Assembly: GCA_019635585.1 (NCBI GenBank)
Contig: JAHBZE010000001.1
Location: forward strand, 806,001 to 870,000
Length of the DNA stretch: 64,000 nucleotides
DNA from: Xanthobacteraceae bacterium
GTDB lineage: Bacteria > Pseudomonadota > Alphaproteobacteria > Rhizobiales > Xanthobacteraceae
Reading direction: 5' to 3'
Shown here piece by piece: positions 44,801 through 52,786 of the stretch; position 1 is the first letter of the stretch, and each line of letters opens with the position of its first letter. The notes beneath the pieces were generated by a model, which was not told the DNA's origin, did no database searches, and saw only the letters and a list, made by a program, of their open reading frames with translations. A program made the translations under genes and the position numbers.

Positions 44801-45226
44801 CGTTCAGGCAAGCGATCCATTCCGATCGAGGAGCTTTATCTCTGGTCCGGACTTACCAAAGTCGGGAGCGACGAGGTCATCGAAGCGATCGAAATTCCGC
44901 TCGCGCCGAATACCACGGCCTCGTTCGAGAAATTCGGATTGCGGCAAGGCGACTTCGCCGAGGCCTCGGTCGCCGTTCGGGCCCAATGGGCGAACGATTC
45001 CGTGTCCACGCTTCGCATATTTGCAGGCGCTGTTTCACCCTTGCCGCTGCGCGCTGCCAAGGCCGAAGCGCTGCTTACCGGTACCCGGCTTGAGCCGGAT
45101 GCCGTTGCCGAAGCTGCCGCCACCATCGTCGAAGGCAGCCTCCCGCTCGAAGACAATCAATACAAGGTTCCGCTTCTCATCAATCTGACGAAGCAGGCGT
45201 TGCTTGCCGCACGCAGGCGCAACTAG
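41849..45226 (+). CDS. Fused Mo-hydroxylase: molybdopterin subunit plus FAD subunit with cysteine-rich (HcrB-like) loop
   Basis: An 1125-residue fusion. Residues 1-~760 are a CoxL-type molybdopterin subunit: VEVGGGFGGKSKICEQEA, GGQYRGMGAPHTIWAIESHMDEI and GAKAGAEPTINATIAA with the predicted catalytic Glu. Residues ~790-1125 are a CoxM-type FAD subunit (IVAGGTDIFVGLK; RRVATIAGDLCQ; C-terminal flavoprotein domain). Between the second FAD motif and NPSDLAPLL there is an insertion with Cys919, 924, 933, 941, 943 and 961. An insertion at this place in the beta subunit of 4-hydroxybenzoyl-CoA reductase binds a [4Fe-4S] cluster. The usual separate M gene is absent here. The enzyme may therefore work reductively or at low potential; the substrate is unknown. 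Confidence 0.9.
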   Translation: MSLHEVGKRRHQAGIEMRVRGGAVYTHDIALPGMLFGAILRSPHPHAKILSIDTSAARALRGVHAVITSKDFGDRRYYQLGGSYSDRPPLANEKVRYWGEEVAAVAAETLAVAEQACALISVEYEALAPVFAPDDALGAQAPEIHGRENAPGGKNLAIRFSANYGDVDGAVAQAAFVLEDEFRHGIVAPSCLETNGTVASYDAGQGKLDLWTATQAPYFIRKEVAQAVGLDEKQVRIRSVEVGGGFGGKSKICEQEALAAMLSIKAKRPVKITLNRREEFVSGKTDHAKRVRIRTAVAEDGRILNRNVSVQIDNGAYTAYAPTYVGASRQRTTCLYRVETAHYDCDLVYTNKVPGGQYRGMGAPHTIWAIESHMDEIASRLKRDPLEYRIAQANQPGDVTPLKWRISTCGLTECLEAAGRMIGWDEKRKSSAPLRGVGVASMIHPSGGVIYQEGNFANTRIELTAEGRVIVHTQTADTGTWQNTTLAQVAAEALGVGTDDVFVSHMDTEDAPPDLGSAASRVTFVTGNATLRAGENLKAKILSALSRQWNCGVEDIAIESGVARHIYEPNRTADLLEIARLAGPLDAEGYFSTPGERPDPKTGEGNYAATYVFGAQAAEVEVDRNTGRITVLRMAVAQDVGRALNPTAVEGQIYGGVLQGIGMALQEEMVFEEGRPVNASFLDYAVPRIGSAPKIDIALVETDDPLGPYGAKAGAEPTINATIAAIANAVFHATGIRFKELPMSPDRVLSALEAKDGNKPALKPWKRVYNAEVATVRAMYPNVVFPALRSVGTKFARLPKKSKQPRTLVPGNANELVEFLSNKNTKSRIVAGGTDIFVGLKQGIYDLDQLVDVSRLPELQGISFAENDLSTLRIGAAMTLDKIARNELVARFFPSLASCISLIATPQIRRVATIAGDLCQEKRCWFFRSAFPCYKLGGPTCPCFAVLGDNRHHSINGAKRCAAPNPSDLAPLLSSLSACAVVVGRSGKRSIPIEELYLWSGLTKVGSDEVIEAIEIPLAPNTTASFEKFGLRQGDFAEASVAVRAQWANDSVSTLRIFAGAVSPLPLRAAKAEALLTGTRLEPDAVAEAAATIVEGSLPLEDNQYKVPLLINLTKQALLAARRRN

Positions 45227-45255
45227 ATATCAGTCGATCTACAAGAAGGTGTACC

Positions 45256-45966
45256 ATGACAGACAAGAGCCCAGCCGCCGCGACCTATGCCGAGCAGTTC
45301 CGGAGCGATCCGGACTGGATTAATGCTTTCGATAGCCGGATGAAACGCCTCGAGTCCGGAGAACTCGACGAGAAATCGCGGGAGCTCGTCTTCGTGGTCG
45401 GACATCTGATCAATAACTACGGCGAAGCGGCGAAGTATCACCAGCAACGCGCGCGCCGTGCTGGCGCCAACGACGACGACTTCCGCTTGATTCTGAAGAT
45501 TCTCGACTTCTATCGCGGCCTTCGCATCTTTCAGGACGCGCAGAAACTCGTTTCGATCTGGCGAACCGGCAACTTTCCCGAATTGAAAGCGCCTATCAAA
45601 GGCTCCACGGCCGAGATTTATCAGAAGATCATCGAGAGCCGCACCTATATCGCGAATGGCTTTCGCGTCTATGGCGCGGACGGCGAATGGCTTAAGCTCT
45701 ATCTCCAGCGCTCGGACGCGGTGAAAAAATCGCCGAAGACGCTCGACGAGCGGCTGGTGCAATTGATCTCGATGGCGATCACGCTCAAAAATCACCGCTA
45801 TTCCAACAACTGGAATGACGGCTGCATTCAGGTTCACGAAGACAAGTCGCGCGCGCTCGGCACGACGCCGCAGCAAATCCTAGAAGTCGTCCAGATTCTA
45901 GAAATCTGCGACTCGCTCTTTACCGCTTATCAGGGACAAACCCTGCTCGAACTGAATACAAACTGA
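45256..45966 (+). CDS. Double carboxymuconolactone-decarboxylase-like protein
   Basis: A 236-residue protein with two CMD-type helical repeats: SRELVFVVGHLINNYGEAA ... HQQRARRAGANDDD (about 40-75) and DERLVQLISMAI ... VHEDKSRALGTTPQQILEV (about 165-220). The CxxC of AhpD is absent in both; one Cys precedes the second His (CIQVHED). It starts at ATG 45256, 29 bases after the fused enzyme, following AAGAAGG, and is the last gene of the plus-strand unit before a terminator. Related proteins occur in degradation clusters, but the reaction here is not known. Confidence 0.78.
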   Translation: MTDKSPAAATYAEQFRSDPDWINAFDSRMKRLESGELDEKSRELVFVVGHLINNYGEAAKYHQQRARRAGANDDDFRLILKILDFYRGLRIFQDAQKLVSIWRTGNFPELKAPIKGSTAEIYQKIIESRTYIANGFRVYGADGEWLKLYLQRSDAVKKSPKTLDERLVQLISMAITLKNHRYSNNWNDGCIQVHEDKSRALGTTPQQILEVVQILEICDSLFTAYQGQTLLELNTN

Positions 45967-45992
45967 CGTTCCATCATGCTCCGGCAAAACAG

Positions 45993-46024
45993 AACGGGAG
46001 CCTTGCGTAAGCGAGGCTCCCGTT
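45993..46024. terminator. Bidirectional terminator hairpin between convergent units
   Basis: AACGGGAGCCT and AGGCTCCCGTT form an 11-base perfect stem around a 10-base loop, followed on the plus strand by TTCGC after CGTTTT. It lies 26 bases past the double-CMD gene and 16 bases past the tctA stop, so it can serve both directions. Confidence 0.88.
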
Positions 46025-46040
46025 TTCGCTTGCGAACGGC

Positions 46041-47558
46041 CTACGAGTTGTCGGGCCGCTCGTATTTCTTCGCCCTGCCCGCCTTGAAGTAGGAATAGAC
46101 CGTATAGATCACGACCACGGCAGTAACGCCGATGATCGACGCGGAAAGCGGCCGGGACACGATGATCGCGATGTTTCCATCGCCCATCAGGAGCGCCTGC
46201 CGCAAGGATGTATCCATGATGTTCGCGAGAATGAATGCCATCGCGAACGGTCCGGCGTCGAGTGCCGCCTTGCGCAGGACATAACCCGCGCCACCCGCGA
46301 TCATGAGCAAGCTCACGTCGGTCCAGTTGCTGCGCAGGCTATAGGTACCGAAAATTGCAACCAGCAGGACCGCGGGGCCGAGAATCCACACCGGAACGCG
46401 GAGCAACTGCACCCACAATCCGACTAGCGGCAGGTTCAGGATCAAAAGCATGACGTTGCCGACATACATCGACGCGATCACACCCCAGAAGATGTCCGGG
46501 TTCTTCACCAGCATCAACGGGCCGGGCTGCACGTTCTGAATCAGAAGTCCGGCGAAGAGAACGGCGGTAACCGCGTTGCCGGGCAAGCCCAGCGTCAACA
46601 GCGGCACGAAGGACGATGAGGCCGCCGCGTTATTCGCAGACTCAGGCCCGGCCACGCCGGCAATCGCGCCGCGGCCGAACTTTTCCGGCGTCTTCGAGAG
46701 CTTCTTTTCGACCGAGTAGCTCAGGAGCGAGCCGATGATCGCGCCGCCGCCCGGTATCAATCCGACCAGAAAGCCGAGCACCGAACCGCGGCCGATTGCG
46801 CCCGCGGATTCTTTCCATTCTTCCCGATTGGGAAGCAGGCGGCCGATCTTCGAGGTCAGGACCGAGAGTTCGCCCTTTTGCTCGAGGTTGTAGAGAATCT
46901 CGCCGAGCCCGAACAATCCCATCAGCAGCGGCACGAGATCAATGCCGTCGGCGAGCGCGGGCACGCCCATGGCAAATCGTTCGACGCCGGTGACGGTATC
47001 GGTACCGACAAGACCGAAGAGAATGCCGAGCAGCACCATGCAGAAGCCGCGCGCAGGCGAGCCGCCCCCGATCGTGGCGCTCAGGACAAGGCCGAAGATC
47101 GCGAGCGCGAAGTATTCGGGCGGACCGAACGAAACCGCGAACTTTGCGAAGGCAGGACCCACGAAGCTGAGAGCAATCACCGAGCCCGTACCGGCGATGA
47201 AAGAGCCGATTGCGGCGATCGAAAGCGCGGGACCGGCCCTGCCCTGCTTCGCCATTTCGTATCCGTCGATACAGGTAATCACCGACGCCGCTTCGCCGGG
47301 AACGCGCAGCAGGATCGAAGTGGTCGAGCCGCCGTACATCGCACCGTAATAGATCGATGCGAGCATGATGATCGCGCCGAGCGGATCGCTGGCCTGGAAT
47401 GTCAGCGGCAGGAGCACCGCGATGGTCGTAATCGGCCCGAGTCCCGGCAACACGCCGACTAGGGTGCCGAGGACGCATCCCATGAATGCGTACAGGAGAT
47501 TCTGCGGCAGGACAGCGAGCGAAAGTCCGTAGAATATTTGCTCCAGCGAATTCAACAT
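46041..47558 (-). CDS. tctA: Tripartite tricarboxylate transporter large permease (TctA family)
   Basis: A 505-residue polytopic membrane protein. [20 protein letters not shown] near the N-terminus, [19 protein letters not shown] and [22 protein letters not shown] are hallmark TctA segments. ATG 47558 overlaps the tctB stop (TGATG). Third gene of the tctC-tctB-tctA importer, which brings in carboxylated compounds using a high-affinity binding protein. Confidence 0.95.
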   Translation of the reverse strand: MLNSLEQIFYGLSLAVLPQNLLYAFMGCVLGTLVGVLPGLGPITTIAVLLPLTFQASDPLGAIIMLASIYYGAMYGGSTTSILLRVPGEAASVITCIDGYEMAKQGRAGPALSIAAIGSFIAGTGSVIALSFVGPAFAKFAVSFGPPEYFALAIFGLVLSATIGGGSPARGFCMVLLGILFGLVGTDTVTGVERFAMGVPALADGIDLVPLLMGLFGLGEILYNLEQKGELSVLTSKIGRLLPNREEWKESAGAIGRGSVLGFLVGLIPGGGAIIGSLLSYSVEKKLSKTPEKFGRGAIAGVAGPESANNAAASSSFVPLLTLGLPGNAVTAVLFAGLLIQNVQPGPLMLVKNPDIFWGVIASMYVGNVMLLILNLPLVGLWVQLLRVPVWILGPAVLLVAIFGTYSLRSNWTDVSLLMIAGGAGYVLRKAALDAGPFAMAFILANIMDTSLRQALLMGDGNIAIIVSRPLSASIIGVTAVVVIYTVYSYFKAGRAKKYERPDNS

Positions 47559-47992
47559 CACCACACCGGAAGCAAGGGCATCGGCACGCGCAGCAGATAG
47601 ACGAATATCACCCAGCCGCAGGCGACGAGAAAGCCGCTAAGCACGATGCCACGTACGATGTTCTGCCGCTCGAAGATTGTCGTCCAAGCAACGATTAAAG
47701 CAACAGTCGGAACCAAGAACCCCAGATAAGGCAGCGTGGCCGCGTAAACACATAGCATGATGATCGCGACCAGCGGGTCGGCTTTGAACCGCTCTTCGTC
47801 GTCGAACTTCTCGCGGACGATAAGAAAAAGGATCGGGAACAGGAGGCAGACCGTGACGAAGGGCAGCAGGCCCGGCCCCGGACCGTCGTCGGTCCAGAAG
47901 CCGAGCCGCCACGAAGCAATGCCGAACGCAACGGCGACGGCCGCAATCAATATGGCCGCTACATTGACGGGCCGTTCGAGCGCTCGGAACAT
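47558..47992 (-). CDS. tctB: Tripartite tricarboxylate transporter small permease (TctB family)
   Basis: A 144-residue protein with four predicted transmembrane helices; WTDDGPGPGLLPFVTVCLLF is the conserved TctB segment after the first helix. It starts five bases after the tctC stop and overlaps tctA by one base. Confidence 0.92.
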   Translation of the reverse strand: MFRALERPVNVAAILIAAVAVAFGIASWRLGFWTDDGPGPGLLPFVTVCLLFPILFLIVREKFDDEERFKADPLVAIIMLCVYAATLPYLGFLVPTVALIVAWTTIFERQNIVRGIVLSGFLVACGWVIFVYLLRVPMPLLPVW

Positions 47993-47997
47993 CTTTC

Positions 47998-48945
47998 TTA
48001 CTTCTTCGTGCTTTCGATCAGTTCCTTGGCAAGAGCATATTCACTCTCGACCAGCTTCTTCACGTCCGCGCCCGGCAGATCGACGACCTGCATCGCAAGC
48101 TTCTGCATCGTCGCCTGGAACGCCTTGTCACTGAGCGCCTTGCGGAACGCGATTTCAAGTTTTACCCGGATCTCCTCGGGAAGTCCCTTCGGCGCGATGA
48201 TCGCCTGCACCGAACGCAGCGACTTGAAGCCGAGTTCACCGAAGGTCGGCACATCCGGATAAACGTCCGAACGCTTCGTCGCCGAAACGGCGAGCAAACG
48301 CATCTGCTTGCTCTCGATGAACGGCGCCCAGACCGAAGTTTCCATGATGAAGTCGACGTGGCCGCCGAGCAGCGCCGGCGCGGATGCGGCCGAGCCCTGC
48401 TGCGGCACGTGAACGAACTTGGCGCCGGAATCGCGCTGTAGCGCTTCGATCGTCAGGTGCTGCGTGGTGCCGACGCCCGCGGTGCCGTATTTAAGCTTGC
48501 CGGGATTGGCTTTGCCGAAAGCGACGAGCTCCTTCAGCGTCTTGTAGGGCGAGTCCGTCAGCACCGCGATGCCGATCAGGTTGTCGCCGTAGTAGCTGAT
48601 GTAGGAGAAGTCTTCGATCGGATCGAACGAAAGCTGACGTCCCTGCAGCTTCACGAGATAGCCGGTGCTCGAAAGCGTGCCGATGGTGTAGCCGTCGGGC
48701 GCCGCCTTCGCGAGTTCAGCCATGCCGATCGTGGTCGACGCGCCGGGGCGATTGACCACGATGATCGGCTGACCCAGATAGTTTTCCGCAGCCTTCGCGA
48801 GAACGCGCGCGGTCTGGTCGGTGCTGCCGCCCGGCGCCCAGGGGACGATAAGCGTGATCGGCTTGTCCGGATATTGCGCGTTGGCGGGCTGCGCGAATAA
48901 CGCGCAAGCCGCGGTCAGTGCGAGTATCAGTCGTTTCAGTTTCAT
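47998..48945 (-). CDS. tctC: Tripartite tricarboxylate transporter substrate-binding protein (TctC/Bug family)
   Basis: A 315-residue exported protein. The signal peptide MKLKRLILALTAACALFAQ ends at ANA-QYP. The mature N-terminus YPDKPITLIVPWAPGGSTDQ and LTGDSPYKTLKEL-like and YGTAGVGTTQHL regions are classic Bug-family features. The start is ATG 48945 after GGGGG; an upstream GTG-type extension to 49050 would overlap ridA. It lies 64 bases after ridA in the same operon. Ligand unknown; Bug proteins typically bind a carboxylate. Confidence 0.93.
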   Translation of the reverse strand: MKLKRLILALTAACALFAQPANAQYPDKPITLIVPWAPGGSTDQTARVLAKAAENYLGQPIIVVNRPGASTTIGMAELAKAAPDGYTIGTLSSTGYLVKLQGRQLSFDPIEDFSYISYYGDNLIGIAVLTDSPYKTLKELVAFGKANPGKLKYGTAGVGTTQHLTIEALQRDSGAKFVHVPQQGSAASAPALLGGHVDFIMETSVWAPFIESKQMRLLAVSATKRSDVYPDVPTFGELGFKSLRSVQAIIAPKGLPEEIRVKLEIAFRKALSDKAFQATMQKLAMQVVDLPGADVKKLVESEYALAKELIESTKK

Positions 48946-49009
48946 TTTTGACCCCCTGTCTGCTTTCGGTTCGAGTGATTGGGCACTGTGGAACTTTCTT
49001 TCGACTTGC

Positions 49010-49471
49010 CTATCTGAGTGAGAAGATCGCTTCGATTTCCGTTGCTGCATTCATCGGCAACGCGCTGCAGCCGACCGCGGCGCGCGTGTGCCGCCCGGCA
49101 TCGCCGAGCGCGGCCACGATCAAGTCCGATGCGCCGTTCACGACGGCCGGTTGTTGATGGAAGCCGGCGCTGCAGCTCACAAAGCCGCCGATACGCACGC
49201 AGCCCTTGAGGCGATCCAAGTCGCCGAGCGCGGCTTTCGCCTGACCGAGCACGTTCAGCGCGCAAAGCTGCGCCGAGAGCTTGCCGTCGTCGACGCTCAC
49301 TTCGTCACCGACACGGCCCTGATAGCGAATCTTTCCCGACTCGAACGGAAGCTGGCCGGAGACGAAAAGCATATCGCCCTGCACGAGCGCAGCCACGTAA
49401 TTCGCGACGCTCGGCTGCGCCACCGGAATTTCGAAGCCTGCTTCGCGCAGACGCCGTTCGATCATCGCCAT
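49010..49471 (-). CDS. ridA: RidA/YjgF-YER057c-UK114 family protein
   Basis: A 153-residue RidA-family protein, of the longer atypical subgroup (FEIPVAQPSVANYVAALVQGDMLFVSGQLPF). The highly conserved Arg of canonical RidA (near the C-terminus) is not evident; GCSALPMNAATEIEAIFSL closes the protein where archetypal members have RSAV and EIE. It may deaminate or hydrolyse an enamine/imine intermediate or have another role. It is the first gene of the ridA-tctCBA unit; the operator-like element is 8-33 bases upstream of its ATG 49471. Confidence 0.87.
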   Translation of the reverse strand: MAMIERRLREAGFEIPVAQPSVANYVAALVQGDMLFVSGQLPFESGKIRYQGRVGDEVSVDDGKLSAQLCALNVLGQAKAALGDLDRLKGCVRIGGFVSCSAGFHQQPAVVNGASDLIVAALGDAGRHTRAAVGCSALPMNAATEIEAIFSLR

Positions 49472-49478
49472 TTGCTAC

Positions 49479-49504
49479 GTTCCTTTAATCGGAACATCGT
49501 TCTA
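49479..49504. promoter_or_regulatory. Putative IclR operator upstream of ridA-tctCBA
   Basis: GTTCC (49479-49483), seven bases, GGAAC (49491-49495), three bases, GTTCT (49499-49503). The pattern, including CGGAACATCGTTCTA (49490-49504), recurs with one substitution in that 15-mer at 61354-61379. Its two overlapping dyads suit a tetrameric IclR-type regulator such as the one encoded immediately upstream. Confidence 0.6.
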
Positions 49505-49603
49505 ACTTCGTTACATTTTCCTACCCGTTCGTTCGCTCGATTGCAAACGCCGAGATCGGGTTCGCGAGACACGAATTTGCTGTGGGCGATGCAGGAATTG
49601 ACA

Positions 49604-50383
49604 CTATTTATACTGTGCAGGCGGCGCGCCGAGACGTTGCGACACCCGATTTGCCGACTCTCTAATCAATCTGCACAATTCATTGATCGTTTTTGCCGAG
49701 AGTTTTTGCCGCGGCACTGCGCCGCTGATCGCGCCAATCGTCTCGCCCTGCGAATTGAAGATCGGCGATCCGACCGCGAAAACATTCTCGATGTTTTCCT
49801 CGTCGCTCATCGCATAGCCGACGCGCCTGCACTCTTCGAGATCCTTGGCGAGTGCCGTGAACGTGCGCCGCGTCTTCTTCGTCAATCCAAGATAAGGCGA
49901 CGGGCCTAGCAGCTCGATCGCCTCCTTGTCGGATTTTCCCGAGAGGATCGCTTTGCCGAGCGCCGTCGAATGAAGATAGGTCGTCGAGCCCGGCGAATTC
50001 GTGATCTTGATCGGCGCTCCGCTCTGCACAGCCGCGAGATAAACGACCGACCGCTCGCGCAATACGCCGAGAAAACTGTTGATGTGATTCTGATCGGCAA
50101 GCCAGCGCAACTCCGGAGAAGCCGCAGCGTTCAGATCGATATTGGAGATGAAGGTCGACCCGATCTGGAAGGTCTTGTAGCCGATCTTCCAGCGCGAAGA
50201 CTCGACGGATTTCTCGATAAAGCCGGCTTCCGAAAGCGAATTGATGAGGCGCTGCGCCATGCTGGGCGAGACCTTCAACTGCCGGGCGATATCGCGCACG
50301 CCGACCTCTCCCTGCTTACCAAGAAGCTCAAGAATACTGAGTGCACGCGTCACTGTCTGGCTGGATTTTCCTGCCTGTGGCAT
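49604..50383 (-). CDS. IclR-family transcriptional regulator
   Basis: A 259-residue regulator with N-terminal winged HTH (ALSILELLGKQGEVGVRDIARQLKVSPSMAQRLI region; the recognition helix is VSPSMAQRLINSL) and C-terminal IclR effector domain (STALGKAILSG, GYAMSDEENIENVFAVGSPIFN). It starts at ATG 50383, 18 bases after cofC, and is the last gene of the M24-to-cofC operon. It probably senses a pathway intermediate and acts at the two GTTCC/GGAAC elements before ridA and before the M24 gene. Confidence 0.93.
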   Translation of the reverse strand: MPQAGKSSQTVTRALSILELLGKQGEVGVRDIARQLKVSPSMAQRLINSLSEAGFIEKSVESSRWKIGYKTFQIGSTFISNIDLNAAASPELRWLADQNHINSFLGVLRERSVVYLAAVQSGAPIKITNSPGSTTYLHSTALGKAILSGKSDKEAIELLGPSPYLGLTKKTRRTFTALAKDLEECRRVGYAMSDEENIENVFAVGSPIFNSQGETIGAISGAVPRQKLSAKTINELCRLIRESANRVSQRLGAPPAQYK

Positions 50384-50401
50384 CTGTCCACCATCGCCTT
50401 G

Positions 50402-51037
50402 CTAGCGAGAGTCTCCCTGCGCCTTTTCGCGCGGAAGCTCCCGATGTTTTTTCCATTCAAGATAATCGTCCGGTTCGTCGATATCGAAGGCGAGTTCGCG
50501 CACGCGCCGGATGTCGAGCGACAAACCGCGCTGCCTTGCTTCTCGGCAATGCGCTTCAAAACTCGCCTCGCCGTAGGCAAAACGCCACTCGGGCAGCGCC
50601 TTGCCGCGCAACATCAGGATGTTGGTGCCCGCCTCGCCACGATCCGGAACGATCGTGACATCCGCGCCGTTCGCGATGATCGAGAGCAGCGACGTTTTCG
50701 TCGCGAGCGGAAGATCAATCGGCAGAACGAGACAAGACTGCCAACGGCTGAGGGTAATAATGTCATCGCGTGCACCCGCGATCGCCGTGTTCAAGTCCGG
50801 CCAGTCCTTCGCAAAAATCTGAATGCCTGCGTCTCGCGCAATCCGTCCCGCTTCCGCGTCGGCAGTTAGGAGACAGACATTTTCCTGCCCCGCGGTGTCG
50901 GCGGCAAGACGAAGCGTATTGATGAGCAGTTCACGGCAAAGACGTTCGCGCTCACCGGCGTCGAGCAATTCCGCGAGCCGCGACTTGCCATAAGCCAGCG
51001 ACTTGCAAGGTACCAGCACGAGCGGCATCGCACTCAT
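50402..51037 (-). CDS. cofC: 2-phospho-L-lactate (or related) guanylyltransferase CofC/FbiD
   Basis: A 211-residue nucleotidyltransferase of F420 synthesis. VLVPCKSLAYGKSRLA (residues 7-22) is the GTP-binding signature, LVLPIDLPLATK is the metal-Asp region and TIVPDRGEAGTNIL is the CofC-specific motif. It transfers GMP to 2-phospholactate, phosphoenolpyruvate or 3-phosphoglycerate depending on lineage; the substrate used here cannot be read off. ATG 51037 overlaps the cofD stop by ATGA. Confidence 0.94.
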   Translation of the reverse strand: MSAMPLVLVPCKSLAYGKSRLAELLDAGERERLCRELLINTLRLAADTAGQENVCLLTADAEAGRIARDAGIQIFAKDWPDLNTAIAGARDDIITLSRWQSCLVLPIDLPLATKTSLLSIIANGADVTIVPDRGEAGTNILMLRGKALPEWRFAYGEASFEAHCREARQRGLSLDIRRVRELAFDIDEPDDYLEWKKHRELPREKAQGDSR

Positions 51038-51990
51038 CGCTTCGCCACCTCGCGCGCGAACCGTAACGATTCTTCCGCAAGCGTAATGCGATCGGCATCG
51101 GACTTCATGACGGTATTGGTGACGCGAACCTTGATGCCGAGCGCTTGGATCTCGCTCTGCAGTTCGGAATCAGAACTATCGATCAACAGCCCGTCGATAA
51201 TGCCGCGATAATGCGCAGCGACGGTCTTCGCCGACGGCTCGTGCCCCAGCTCGCGCATGATTTTCGCAGCCGGTCCCTTGATCGCCGTGCCGGCGACAAT
51301 CGGCGAAACGGCAACCACAGGCGCGCCGAGCCTTCGCAGCCACTCGCTAAATCCGGAAATACTCAGGATTGGATCGATGCTGAGATATGGATTGGACGGG
51401 CAGAACACCACGGCATTGAGCGAACCGGGCGCGATGCTCCCGAGCAGTTCATTCATTCTTGCAGTATCCGCGCCCCGAAACTCGAGCCGGTCGACGCGCG
51501 GGCCGCATTGCAACTTGACGAAATATTCCTGAAACGGAATCGCAAGCTTGCCGCTATGAACGATCGTCCGCACCGGATCGTCCGACATCGGCAGCAGCTT
51601 CGCCCTGACGCCATATGCGGCACAGAGTTCTTTCGTGACGCGCGACAGTGAGTGACCATCGGCAAGACGCGACGTCCGCAGCACGTGGTTTGCGATATCC
51701 TTGTCGCCGAGCCTGAACCAAGCCGGTCCATCGAGCCGCTCGAGCTGCGCAATGAAATTCCAGGTTTCGCCCTCGAGTCCCCAGCCTTGTGATTTGTTCG
51801 CAACACCTCCGAGTGTGAACATCACGGTGTCGAGATCGGGCGAGATATGCAGGCCGAGATGTTCGAAATCGTCGCCGGTATTCACGACTACGGTAAGCGC
51901 GTCACCGACCGCATGCTGAAGGCCGGCGGCGAGTTTCGCGCCGCCAACACCGCCCGCCAACGCCAGTACACCTCTATGTGCGCTGTTCAC
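51034..51990 (-). CDS. cofD: 2-phospho-L-lactate transferase CofD/FbiA
   Basis: A 318-residue transferase that joins the activated phospholactate-type unit to FO, giving F420-0 (or dehydro form). VLALAGGVGGAKLAAGLQ, NTGDDFEHLGLHISPDLDTVMFTL and FCPSNPYLSIDPIL are definitive CofD motifs. The frame is open to 52140, but GTG 51990 forms a GTGA overlap with the cofE stop, has AAGGA upstream and starts right before the conserved fold. It lies between cofE and cofC in one operon. Confidence 0.95.
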   Translation of the reverse strand: MNSAHRGVLALAGGVGGAKLAAGLQHAVGDALTVVVNTGDDFEHLGLHISPDLDTVMFTLGGVANKSQGWGLEGETWNFIAQLERLDGPAWFRLGDKDIANHVLRTSRLADGHSLSRVTKELCAAYGVRAKLLPMSDDPVRTIVHSGKLAIPFQEYFVKLQCGPRVDRLEFRGADTARMNELLGSIAPGSLNAVVFCPSNPYLSIDPILSISGFSEWLRRLGAPVVAVSPIVAGTAIKGPAAKIMRELGHEPSAKTVAAHYRGIIDGLLIDSSDSELQSEIQALGIKVRVTNTVMKSDADRITLAEESLRFAREVAKR

Positions 51991-52742
51991 CGGAACAAAT
52001 CCTTGTTCTTCGGGCGAAGCAGCGCGCCGCTCTGCGCATCCCTGCGGAGTAGCGAGGCGCCCGCCGCGTGAACGATCGGCCAGCCCTCCGACGCTTGCCC
52101 CATGACGAGCGAAGCGGCGGATGCGAGTTCGTCGCCCCATCCGACTTCCGTGGTTTCGAGACGGCGGCCGAACAGATCGGGTTTTCCCCGCAGATCGAGC
52201 AGCGTCTCAACACCGCTCGAACCGATTAGCGTGCCGACGGTGCCATTGCGCCACGCGCGGCCGATGCTGTCGATCACCATGATGCCGGCGTCGATGCCTG
52301 CAAGCCTCTGGATGTCATTCCGGATTCGCTGCGCAGAAGCATCGGGGTCAAGTGGCAAAAGCAGCGCGTGCTCCTCGCCGCCGATGTTCGAGCGGTCGAT
52401 CCCAGCATTCGCAAGAACAAACCCTAGCCGGTGCTGGACGATGATAACGCCGGGGAGCGCGCGCAGAACCTCGTTCGACTCCGAAAGCACAAGCTCGATG
52501 ATCCGCGGATCCTTCTCGGTAGTCTTTCCAAGCTCGACGGCCTTTGCCGATGGCGCGACGGAGTCGAGCCGCACGAGACGGCCTTCGGCCTTCGACACGA
52601 CCTTCTGCGCGAAGACCAACACGTCGCCATTCCGCAACGTGACGCCGGACGCCGAGATGGCATCGAGTACGACTGCCGCAAGATCGTCGCCTTCCGCGAT
52701 CATCGGCACGCCCGCGAGGGGGGTCAACGTCAGGCCACTCAT
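51987..52742 (-). CDS. cofE: Coenzyme F420-0:L-glutamate ligase CofE
   Basis: A 251-residue gamma-glutamyl ligase that adds glutamate to F420-0. GDVLVFAQKVVSKAEGR, HRLGFVLANAGIDRSNIG and GLVDSIGRAW-like IDSIGRAWRNGT segments match the CofE family, and DELASAASLVMGQ is the C-terminal conserved block. The actinobacterial FbiB C-terminal FMN-reductase domain is absent, so the protein is the stand-alone archaeal/proteobacterial type. GTG 52754 opens the frame, but ATG 52742 follows GAGGTGA with normal spacing. It starts 44 bases after the LLM gene. Confidence 0.95.
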   Translation of the reverse strand: MSGLTLTPLAGVPMIAEGDDLAAVVLDAISASGVTLRNGDVLVFAQKVVSKAEGRLVRLDSVAPSAKAVELGKTTEKDPRIIELVLSESNEVLRALPGVIIVQHRLGFVLANAGIDRSNIGGEEHALLLPLDPDASAQRIRNDIQRLAGIDAGIMVIDSIGRAWRNGTVGTLIGSSGVETLLDLRGKPDLFGRRLETTEVGWGDELASAASLVMGQASEGWPIVHAAGASLLRRDAQSGALLRPKNKDLFR

Positions 52743-52786
52743 TAGCCCCTTCACCTCGGACGCATGGAAATAACGTCCGGCTTAAA

